The translations under genes were made by a program, and so were the position numbers. This document shows positions 26,538-33,145 of a DNA stretch of 64,000 nucleotides, piece after piece; positions within the stretch are counted from its first letter, which is position 1, and every line of letters begins with the position of its first letter. The stretch covers positions 310,001 through 374,000 of the forward strand of contig DATGXK010000007.1 in the NCBI GenBank assembly GCA_035299025.1. The letters run 5' to 3'. The notes beneath the pieces were generated by a model. The model saw only the letters and a program-made list of their open reading frames with translations. It was not told where the DNA came from and searched no databases. The DNA is from Leadbetterella sp035299025 (GTDB lineage: Bacteria; Bacteroidota; Bacteroidia; Cytophagales; Spirosomataceae).

Positions 26538-28340
26538 ATGAAAACTCATTTTAAAAATTTATTTTTTCTTTTATTTTCATTCGCCTCCTTTTCTCAGACT
26601 GGTATTTACGTGCCACAAATGAGTAACTGTGATGTTTTGGTACAGAATTTTATGTCTAGTTTTCAAATTCCAGGAATGAGTATTGCTATTTCAAAAAACG
26701 GGAAACTAGTTTATAATAGAAGTTTCGGGAATTCAAATATCTCGGGAACTGAATCTACATACCCTCATAATCTATTTAGGATCGCGAGTATTTCAAAACC
26801 GATTACTGCTATCGCAATCATGAAATTATATGAAAATGGACAACTAGGATTAGATGATAAAGTTTTTGGTTCAGGTGGTATTTTGGAGAACCATGTATTT
26901 TTAAAAAATGCAAATATTTCAGATACTAGAATCAATAATATAACAGTTCGTCACCTATTGGAGCATACCGCTGGTTGGAACCGAGATATCAGTTGTTTCC
27001 CTAATCCTACCACTCCATATCCATGGTTTTTTGGGGGATGTGATCCCATTGCAGCTCCTATGCATGTTGCAAGTTCCAACGGAAGACCCAATCCTGCTAC
27101 CGAAGAGGATATGATTTACTTTCTGCTGCAAAAGGGTTTGGATTTTACTCCAGGGACTGCCTATTCGTATTCCAATATAGGATATTTGGTTTTAGGTGAA
27201 GTCATAGAGCTCAAAAGTGGCTTAAGTTATGAAAATTATGTAAAGTCGCAAATTTTAGACCCTATTGGAGCTCATGATATGTTTCTGGGCAAAAATCTTC
27301 TGACCAACAAAATGGAGAGAGAAGTTGAATATAAGGGAAATGGATACGTTACACTAGATTGTTATGGAAATGGCAACTATGTGCCTTGGGAATATGGCGG
27401 TTTTAATCTTGAAGCAATGGATGCTCATGGAGGTTGGGTAGCCACCCCTAGGGACTTATTAAGGCTAATCACCGCAGTAGATGGTTTTCCCTCAGTACCA
27501 GATATACTCAGCCCAAGTACAATTACTCAAATGGTAACCCCCTCAACCGTCTTTTCAAATTATGCAAAGGGTTGGAGTGTCAATTCAGGGAATAATTGGT
27601 GGCACACAGGTGCTTTGGATGGCACAGCAACCTTTGCTGCTCGAACCTATCATGGTTACACTTGGGCCGTTTTTCTGAACAAAAGAATAATTGACTCAAA
27701 CGCCAATAATTTTTGGAATGCCTTAGATGGACTACCTTGGAATTGCATCGCCAATGTGTCTAACTGGCCCACACATGATTTATTCAAAACCCCTTCAATA
27801 CCTGCTACAGAGATTACATTTGAAACGATCTCAAATTCCTCGTGCAAAGTAAAATGGACAAATGGCAATGGTACCAAAAGAGTGCTTGTTGGAAGAGCAA
27901 GTTCACCCATTAATAAATTTCCTGTGGATGGGATCAGCTATGCGGCCAATACGAGCTTTGGACAAGGAACTAATTTGGGGAACAACAATATAGTGTTGTT
28001 CGATGACACACAAAATGAGGCTATTATCACCGACTTGCAAAATGGTATCAAATATTACTTCAGAGTATTTGAGTATAATCAAAATGCAGAGACTGGCAAT
28101 TATAAACTCTATCACTTGGCTAAAAGCAACAGTTTTGAATATCTCAATGGTTGTAATTCTTCGCTAAATCTTAATCAGATTAATCAATCAGTTTATAAAA
28201 CTAACGGAGCTATAGTATCCAATGCTACACTTCCAAACTATACAGTACGATTTCAAGCCGCCAATCATATCGAATTATCCCCGGGTTTTAAATCCAGTCA
28301 AGGGAATGTCTTTTTGGCAAGTTTGGATGGATGTAACTAA
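26538..28340 (+). CDS. Secreted beta-lactamase-fold serine hydrolase with C-terminal fibronectin-like domain
   Basis: 600 residues with a signal peptide (LFFLLFSFASFSQ). Class C beta-lactamase/DD-peptidase fold: catalytic SxxK at Ser84-Lys87 (RIASISKPITA), the YSN motif in YSYSNIGYLVLGE, and HTG in WWHTGALDG. About residues 430-530 form a fibronectin type III-like domain (KVKWTNGNGTKRVLV, IKYYFRVFEYNQ). The last 60 residues contain a short beta module (FQAANHIELSPGF) with paired Cys, common at the end of exported Cytophagales proteins. Substrate unknown: may be a D-peptidase or esterase. The gene has its own promoter. Confidence 0.85.
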   Translation: MKTHFKNLFFLLFSFASFSQTGIYVPQMSNCDVLVQNFMSSFQIPGMSIAISKNGKLVYNRSFGNSNISGTESTYPHNLFRIASISKPITAIAIMKLYENGQLGLDDKVFGSGGILENHVFLKNANISDTRINNITVRHLLEHTAGWNRDISCFPNPTTPYPWFFGGCDPIAAPMHVASSNGRPNPATEEDMIYFLLQKGLDFTPGTAYSYSNIGYLVLGEVIELKSGLSYENYVKSQILDPIGAHDMFLGKNLLTNKMEREVEYKGNGYVTLDCYGNGNYVPWEYGGFNLEAMDAHGGWVATPRDLLRLITAVDGFPSVPDILSPSTITQMVTPSTVFSNYAKGWSVNSGNNWWHTGALDGTATFAARTYHGYTWAVFLNKRIIDSNANNFWNALDGLPWNCIANVSNWPTHDLFKTPSIPATEITFETISNSSCKVKWTNGNGTKRVLVGRASSPINKFPVDGISYAANTSFGQGTNLGNNNIVLFDDTQNEAIITDLQNGIKYYFRVFEYNQNAETGNYKLYHLAKSNSFEYLNGCNSSLNLNQINQSVYKTNGAIVSNATLPNYTVRFQAANHIELSPGFKSSQGNVFLASLDGCN

Positions 28341-28366
28341 AGCATTTTGCCTATTTTCACCCCTAA

Positions 28367-29107
28367 CTACCCATAAAAAATACAATAAATCATCCCCAAA
28401 TTAAATGCCGCATGACAAATGATAGCACCTAAAAGGCTATCCGATTTTTTGCGGAAATAGAAAAACATGATACTCACCAAAAACATACTCAACACCCAAA
28501 GGAGGGTAGGGATGGGGTAAAATGCCCATTGCTCATTCACGAATACCAAGCCGAAGTGCGAAATATGTGTAAGGGCAAAGGCGGAGCCGTCTACGATGGA
28601 GGCTTTTTTCTCACCAATAGAATTTTCAAAACTCTTGTGTACGATGCCCCTGAAAAACAATTCTTCGCCGATGGGACTAAAAATCATGCCTGTGATGGCC
28701 ATAATAATAAACATAACCCGCTTGTCTGCTGCCGAGATGTCTGCCGGAATTTTATAAGATTTGCCGATGTACTGATACCAGTTTTGGTAAGAAGTATCAT
28801 ATAAGATTTTGCCCAAAAAATACAGCATAACACTGGCCGCCAGCCCAGCCAAAAAGGCCACCAACAACCATTTAAAACCCTGAGCTTTCTTTATACCGAT
28901 GGCTACACGACCCGCTTTGTTCAAAAACAGAAAAGGAGCCAAAGCCGAAGCCGTCATCATAAGGCCGATAGCCCCATAATTACCCGAAGCATTGGCCTGA
29001 AGCACCAACATAAACCGCGGTACACAGACCAACAGTATCAGAAATAGACCAAATTTCCAGTTTAGGTCAAAGATTTTGCTGAAGAGGGGTTTTAGGTGGG
29101 GGTGCAT
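28367..29107 (-). CDS. CPBP-family intramembrane metalloprotease
   Basis: 246 residues, about seven membrane helices. The Abi/CPBP catalytic set is complete: EExxxR at Glu148-Glu149-Arg153 (IGEELFFRG), His in ALTHISHFG and His in ICHAAFNLG. This Rce1-type family cleaves substrates within the membrane; bacterial members act in peptide modification or self-immunity. No bacteriocin gene is nearby, so the substrate is unknown. Convergent with the serine hydrolase. Confidence 0.88.
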   Translation of the reverse strand: MHPHLKPLFSKIFDLNWKFGLFLILLVCVPRFMLVLQANASGNYGAIGLMMTASALAPFLFLNKAGRVAIGIKKAQGFKWLLVAFLAGLAASVMLYFLGKILYDTSYQNWYQYIGKSYKIPADISAADKRVMFIIMAITGMIFSPIGEELFFRGIVHKSFENSIGEKKASIVDGSAFALTHISHFGLVFVNEQWAFYPIPTLLWVLSMFLVSIMFFYFRKKSDSLLGAIICHAAFNLGMIYCIFYG

Positions 29108-29328
29108 GCTTTTTAGGGAAAGGTATATTTGAAGAATGGTTTGTGGCTTGGCGAAAGTCGAGATTTCGGAGCACCAAACTGTTAGACAAGCTTGCTTTCT
29201 TATTTAATATTCTAATGTTCATTACAACTAATCTGTTCAGTTTTTTAGCAAGGTGCTGTCAGTGAATGGATTATCATCTTTCTATTCGGGATGGTTGCCA
29301 ACTGTAAAAAAAAAGCGTACACTCCATG

Positions 29329-30081
29329 TTACTGAAATTTTGAAATGATGTTTGGGACTAAATCCTCTATAACAGTCGAGGCTTTGGACTCTCGGATTTC
29401 AATGGAGTTAGGGTGAGCTGCGGTATTCCTAATACCTAACTTTTCCTCAAGAATTTTCTTTTGATCTTTCGTGATAATTGATGATGACCCAAGAAACATA
29501 ATAAAATCATTTTCCTTCAATTCAGAAAAATCTTCTTTTTTTGAAATAGTATGATTTTTGTACTTCCCGTTTTTTGCCATTGCCGCATTGAATTCGATTA
29601 ATTTATGTTTCACCACGAACTCATAAAGAATATCAACGGTTAATAGCCATGTCATTACTATGGCTGCTCGATAGCTTTTAAATTCATAGCAAGTAATTGC
29701 TTCTTCAAGAAAAGCCTTTTGCTCAACACTATTTACTTTACTTAATAGTCCCCTCATTGTTTCTGATATTTCCCGAACATGCTTTTTGTCAAGGTATATA
29801 TCATCAAGTACTTTTTTTTGGGTTCTGTGAAAAGTATATAAATTCTCTTTCTTGAGAAGAATTCCGGGTTTTCGACTTACTAGTTTATTAAGGCAATCTG
29901 TTACATTAGTGGGGCGATATAGACTCTCTTTAGTAAAAATGTCTCCGATTATTGTAGAGGTAAACTCCTCCTTTCCGGAAATTATTGTATAGAAGTATGA
30001 GATATATTTTACTTGTTCGATCTGAGACAAATCATCAAAGTTTTCAACAGAATCAACAAAGTCCCCATAGCTTTTTTTCAT
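29329..30081 (-). CDS. Winged-helix/HEPN-domain protein, candidate ribonuclease effector
   Basis: 250 residues, cytoplasmic. The N-terminal 95 residues are a winged-helix-like domain (QVKYISYFYTII, EEFTSTIIGDIF, LYTFHRTQKKVL). The C-terminal part (about 110-250) is helical with the HEPN pattern: a first helix CYEFKSYRAAIVMTWLLTVD, a variable middle with lysine-rich loops, and the motif RNTAAH (Arg218, Asn219, His223), the R-x4-H site of HEPN ribonucleases. HEPN proteins cut RNA in toxin-antitoxin and defence systems, though some members are inactive. It starts eight bases after the stop of the zinc-ribbon gene, so the two form one operon and share a winged-helix module. Function is inferred. 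Confidence 0.6.
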   Translation of the reverse strand: MKKSYGDFVDSVENFDDLSQIEQVKYISYFYTIISGKEEFTSTIIGDIFTKESLYRPTNVTDCLNKLVSRKPGILLKKENLYTFHRTQKKVLDDIYLDKKHVREISETMRGLLSKVNSVEQKAFLEEAITCYEFKSYRAAIVMTWLLTVDILYEFVVKHKLIEFNAAMAKNGKYKNHTISKKEDFSELKENDFIMFLGSSSIITKDQKKILEEKLGIRNTAAHPNSIEIRESKASTVIEDLVPNIISKFQ

Positions 30082-30089
30082 ATTTCAAA

Positions 30090-31235
30090 TTACTTTTTAC
30101 TGAAGTTTTCATCAAAATGCACTTCTCCAGCTCGCGTTAATTTCCATTTACCTGAAGATTCGTCCTGGTCAAACCATAAATTTCTGATTTTTGCATTTAG
30201 AATAGTTTGATGTAAATGAAGAGGACGTTTGTTTAAGCTAAGGACTTTATAAGCATATTCAATATTACCTTCTGAAAAAGAACTTAATTTACAGATATTG
30301 ATAATGTAGTAGGCAATAGCAAGAATTCTATTTGCAGTATTGTCATCAATTCCTCTTTCTTTCATAAAGTCTGAAAGAGATGGCTTTTTAGTATTTTTAT
30401 ATAAATCAAACTCTTCTGTTTGAACTGATTTGGCTAGTGTCTTACCTCCTTTTTTTTTTGTTGAGGTCTCTTTCTTTCTATCCTGATTTTTTTTTCGAGG
30501 CAAAGTTTTGGATGCTGCGGACGTAATTTTTCCATGAATTAGACCTAAAACTGTTTCAATTCCTGTGTCGGTTAATTTGAATTCGTCAGTCCTTACAGTT
30601 TTCACGAAGCCCTTAAACAAGCTTTTCCATTTGTTAGAGAAATTAGCTATTCTTGAAGCAGTTCCTCTTTTGTCTTTATAGGCTTTTAACAAAATATCTT
30701 TACTAAAAGTAATTTTTCCAAAACTACTAACATAAAAAGCGTATACAAGTATCCAGTGCTGTTCAGAACACTCAAGAGTGTTTTCAACATCAGTCAAATG
30801 GGGTATCTCAGAATTGTTATCAACTTTGTTTTCTTCTTTTTCTTTTATTGAGTCAGAGATAACAGTTTCTTCGATTTGATGCACATCAGTAACACTATCA
30901 TTTTCGGGTACATTATTTTTCAGACCATAGAGTTTTAGTTGTGGTTGATTGTCTGACATATTTCTTATTACTTCCACAACCCCAGCACCCACATTGTCCG
31001 TAAAGGCTACTTCATAAGAACGAGAATCCAAGGTTTGATTAAATTTTATAGTGTTAAGAGCCTTCTCAGATGCATCATTGGCTTTTACTAGAGAAATCCC
31101 GCAACCAATGCAATGTTTTGCATTTTTAACAATCGGGGTATCACAAGATTTACATTTTTGTTGAGAGCCACAGCTATGACAAAATTTCGAATTAGGGATA
31201 AGTTGTTCGTTGCACGAAATACAATTAGCTTTCAT
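30090..31235 (-). CDS. Double zinc ribbon protein with two winged-helix repeats
   Basis: 381 residues. N-terminal double zinc ribbon with two CxxC...CxxC units: Cys5, 8, 19, 22 and Cys28, 31, 42, 45. A short beta segment (SYEVAFTDNVGAGVVEVI, about 73-90) and an acidic linker follow. Then comes a first winged-helix repeat (about 158-232: HWILVYAFYVS, ITFSKDILLKAY, FKLTDTGIETVL), a very basic stretch (RKKNQDRKKETSTKKKGGK) and a second repeat (about 286-372: NRILAIAYYIINI, SSFSEGNIEYAYKVL, KWKLTRAG). The basic tract and winged helices suggest nucleic-acid binding. First gene of a two-gene unit with the HEPN protein; probably its sensor or regulator. Not a recognised family. Confidence 0.6.
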   Translation of the reverse strand: MKANCISCNEQLIPNSKFCHSCGSQQKCKSCDTPIVKNAKHCIGCGISLVKANDASEKALNTIKFNQTLDSRSYEVAFTDNVGAGVVEVIRNMSDNQPQLKLYGLKNNVPENDSVTDVHQIEETVISDSIKEKEENKVDNNSEIPHLTDVENTLECSEQHWILVYAFYVSSFGKITFSKDILLKAYKDKRGTASRIANFSNKWKSLFKGFVKTVRTDEFKLTDTGIETVLGLIHGKITSAASKTLPRKKNQDRKKETSTKKKGGKTLAKSVQTEEFDLYKNTKKPSLSDFMKERGIDDNTANRILAIAYYIINICKLSSFSEGNIEYAYKVLSLNKRPLHLHQTILNAKIRNLWFDQDESSGKWKLTRAGEVHFDENFSKK

Positions 31236-31277
31236 GTGTCATGTTAAATTTTAGATGCCGAAATTATAGGTAATTTT

Positions 31278-31376
31278 TCAATATTGACCAAGAAATATTG
31301 CTTCTAACTCATAAATAGAGGCAATATATTCATTAGTTTTTGGATTATTTTGTTTTAAATCAAGAAACTGTATCAT
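31278..31376 (-). CDS. Possible 32-residue leader peptide or small protein
   Basis: Short frame 42 bases upstream of the zinc-ribbon gene on the same strand, starting MIQFLDLKQNNP and ending IFLGQY. Composition is protein-like with a helical middle (EYIASIYELEAI). There is no homology evidence and no clear promoter; it may be a leader peptide or chance. Confidence 0.2.
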   Translation of the reverse strand: MIQFLDLKQNNPKTNEYIASIYELEAIFLGQY

Positions 31377-31654
31377 TCCAATTCATGTCCTTATTTTTTT
31401 TCTAAATCAAATATAAGAGATATTTTTTTACGAATGTAGGTCATGAATATTTTATTATTAGACAGTTTTTGGGTATTTTAAAAGAGTTTAGAAGGTTTCT
31501 TACTTTGTAACTTGCCAGGAACATAACGCAATTAAGGTTTATAGACTTCAAAAAGAAGTTTTTTAGAGGAATTTAGGCGTTTGTTTGATTATGGGTGCGG
31601 GGTCTCGACTACGCTCCACCTGACTGTGTTGCGACCTGACAATTGAGGTTTCAG
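31377..31654. other. Intergenic stretch upstream of the tRNA-Glu locus
   Basis: No gene seen. The segment near 31600-31645 (GGGTCTCGACTACGCTCCA and CCTGAC) is GC-rich compared with its surroundings and reads like a fragment of a dispersed intergenic repeat. Confidence 0.4.
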
Positions 31655-31741
31655 GAATTTTCCCACAAAAAAAAGCCCCAAACTTGCGTTTGAGGCTTCT
31701 TAATTTTCAATTCACATCTTGTGACCCTACGGGGAATCGAA
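31655..31741. repeat. Direct repeat copy A (terminator plus tRNA-Glu 3' end)
   Basis: About 87 bases nearly identical to 32704-32792 (copy B): the GCCCCAAAC/GTTTGAGGC terminator, the spacer to the tRNA and the first 20 bases of the tRNA 3' end, with only a few changes. Marks a duplication or integration at the tRNA-Glu gene. Confidence 0.8.
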
Positions 31742-31795
31742 GCGAGACGTCGCACCGCCCAGTTTCATTCGTGAAAGAAACGTGTCTGGTGTTGT
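31722..31795 (-). pseudogene. Decayed tRNA-Glu copy
   Basis: Matches tRNA-Glu (32773-32844) at its acceptor/T-arm end (GACCCTACGGGGAATCGAA) and, after about 19 unrelated bases, again across the anticodon arm (AGTTTCATTCGTGAAAG). The 5' acceptor strand is unrecognisable, so no cloverleaf can form. Transcribed sense would be minus, like the intact gene. Confidence 0.7.
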
Positions 31796-31807
31796 GGATT
31801 TTTTGGA

Positions 31808-31845
31808 CAAAAAAAAGCCCTAAATTCTCCATTCGAGGCTTAATT
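31808..31845 (-). terminator. Third, degenerate copy of the tRNA-Glu terminator
   Basis: AAAAAAAAGCCCTAAATT with ATTCGAGGCTTA repeats the terminator of copies A and B in weaker form; on the minus strand it gives AAGCC / GGCTT and a T8 tract. Lies directly downstream of the 56-residue protein gene and may end that transcript. Confidence 0.55.
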
Positions 31846-31866
31846 TTCAAGAGGATATTAATAGAC

Positions 31867-32037
31867 TTAGATAAGCTGTCTGTTTTTTTGAATCTCAGTA
31901 GTTTTAGGTTTTATATTTCTTGTGTTTTTTACTTTACGATTTTTCAAAAAATCACTAAAATCCTTTTCGTCTTTTTTACTTAAATTTTCATTGACGAAAA
32001 CAAAGTCTTGATCGTCCATTTTTTTGAAATTTATCAT
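31867..32037 (-). CDS. 56-residue protein coupled to the acetyltransferase-like gene
   Basis: Begins MINFKKMDDQDFVFVNENL and ends NRQLI. Half of the residues are charged, with an acidic N-terminal half containing a helix-prone SKKDEKDFSDFLKNRK and a basic C-terminus. Its ATG overlaps the TGA of the upstream gene (ATGA), indicating translational coupling. No ribbon-helix-helix or helix-turn-helix is evident. Small charged partner genes of this kind accompany toxins or enzymes as antitoxin or chaperone; here that is inference. Followed by a terminator copy at 31808-31845. Confidence 0.6.
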   Translation of the reverse strand: MINFKKMDDQDFVFVNENLSKKDEKDFSDFLKNRKVKNTRNIKPKTTEIQKNRQLI

Positions 32038-32561
32038 AGTTTAAAGTCTTTAAAATATTTTGTTGTTAAAATATATGCCTCTTTCGTATCAATGAACATC
32101 CTGTTACCCCCAAAAAGTTTTGCACCCAAAGTTTCCGAGTAATGATGAATGAGCTGTGTTTTGGCAACAAATGAAACAATGCCATCATACCTTTTCTCGA
32201 AAGAAGTTTTACATGCAAAGGCGACTAAATTTCCTGCTACTCCTTTGTATAATTTATTTTCACCTTTATTGAATTTTGCACTCTCAATCAATTCCATAAA
32301 AATATGGTCGCCTTTATCCATTATACAAATGAGTCCTTGAATAATTTTCTGATTGTTCTGAGTCGTCAAACAATAAACTTCTTTCGTTTGGTCTTTGATT
32401 TCGGCTTGCCAATTAAAAATCCAATCCGTTTTTTTTATTATCTGGCTGTTTGAAATTTGGTGTACAATCGTATCAAAAAACTCACCGGAAATAGCGTTTT
32501 CAATAGAGTTTGTTAGTTTGTCAATCTCAAAATCTAGTGGTATTTCATCCTTATTTTTCAC
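32034..32561 (-). CDS. GNAT acetyltransferase-like protein
   Basis: 175 residues with a GTG start directly after an in-frame stop. The N-terminal helix IDKLTNSIENAISGE precedes a GNAT-like core: antiparallel strands (EVYCLTTQNNQKIIQGLICI, HIFMELIESA), an acetyl-CoA-turn-like YKGVAGNLVAFACK and a C-terminal strand ending in a substrate-side AYILTTKYF. The canonical Q/RxxGxG/A is degenerate (KGVAGN). It lies between two tRNA-Glu copies with the 56-residue gene overlapping its stop. Could be a GNAT toxin of a toxin-antitoxin pair or a plain acetyltransferase; the fold call itself is moderate. Confidence 0.55.
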   Translation of the reverse strand: MKNKDEIPLDFEIDKLTNSIENAISGEFFDTIVHQISNSQIIKKTDWIFNWQAEIKDQTKEVYCLTTQNNQKIIQGLICIMDKGDHIFMELIESAKFNKGENKLYKGVAGNLVAFACKTSFEKRYDGIVSFVAKTQLIHHYSETLGAKLFGGNRMFIDTKEAYILTTKYFKDFKL

Positions 32562-32625
32562 TTAGTAAATTTACGAAATAAAATTATTTTCCCAAAGAGT
32601 AGGGTTTAATTTTATAAGAGAATTT

Positions 32626-32639
32626 GCTTTAGCTAAAGC
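32626..32639. promoter_or_regulatory. Perfect 14-bp palindrome, possible operator
   Basis: GCTTTAGCTAAAGC, self-complementary, 65 bases upstream of the acetyltransferase-like gene. Suitable for a dimeric repressor, but no binding protein is known. Confidence 0.3.
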
Positions 32640-32703
32640 TGTAGAAGATGCGACGGCTATAAGGAGCTTGACTTTCTCTTTACTTGATTTTGACGCTAAA
32701 AGT

Positions 32704-32792
32704 GGATTTTCCCACAAAAAAAAAGCCCCAAACTTGCGTTTGAGGCTTCTTAGTTTTCACTTCACATCTTTGTGACCCTACGGGGAATCGAA
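32704..32792. repeat. Direct repeat copy B (terminator plus tRNA-Glu 3' end)
   Basis: Partner of 31655-31741; contains the intact terminator and the functional tRNA 3' end. The roughly 960 bases between the two copies hold the two-gene module. Confidence 0.8.
32714..32749 (-). terminator. Terminator of tRNA-Glu
   Basis: Minus strand: AAGCCTCAAAC, loop GCAA, GTTTGGGGCTT, then nine T. Strong stem directly downstream of the tRNA. Confidence 0.85.
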
Positions 32793-32844
32793 CCCCGGTT
32801 TCATCCGTGAAAGGGACGTGTCCTAACCGCTAGACGATAGGGCC
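32773..32844 (-). tRNA. tRNA-Glu (anticodon TTC)
   Basis: 72 bases including the discriminator A. Acceptor GGCCCTA / TAGGGTC with one G-T pair, D-arm with AGCGGTTAGGA, anticodon stem CGTCC / GGATG around loop CTTTCAC (TTC), and a T-arm CGGGG TTCGATT CCCCG. CCA is not encoded. Its 3' end is duplicated at 31722-31741. Confidence 0.95.
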
Positions 32845-33093
32845 GACTGGTCCCATTTATCGAAATTGGCGTTTAAAAAACATCATTTTTTCTAAATGAC
32901 CGATACCGTTTCCGTTATCGTGGTGCAAAAGTATAAGCTTTATTTTAATTACACAAGTCCTGATTTTAAATATTTTTGATTTCCTCAAAATTCTTTTAAA
33001 AATTCAATGAATTATCAGAAAAGGTAAATAAAAAACGGCTTTTTGCTATTCCTGCCCCAAATCGCCCCAATTTGACTATTTGAGTAGCTTTTT

Positions 33094-33124
33094 TTTGCTT
33101 AACAAGCCTTTATGATTATTTTTG
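33094..33124 (+). promoter_or_regulatory. Promoter of the M14 peptidase gene
   Basis: TTTG, exactly 19 bases, TATTTTTG: a full match to the Bacteroidota primary sigma consensus. Transcription should begin near 33131, which rules out a TTG at 33122 and supports the ATG at 33146. Confidence 0.8.
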
Positions 33125-33145
33125 AGGCCTAACCATTTATCTCGA

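Noticed and set aside
31684..31983. 99-codon plus-strand gene
   Set aside because: Lies over the decayed tRNA, terminators and the antisense of the 56-residue gene; no protein-like pattern.
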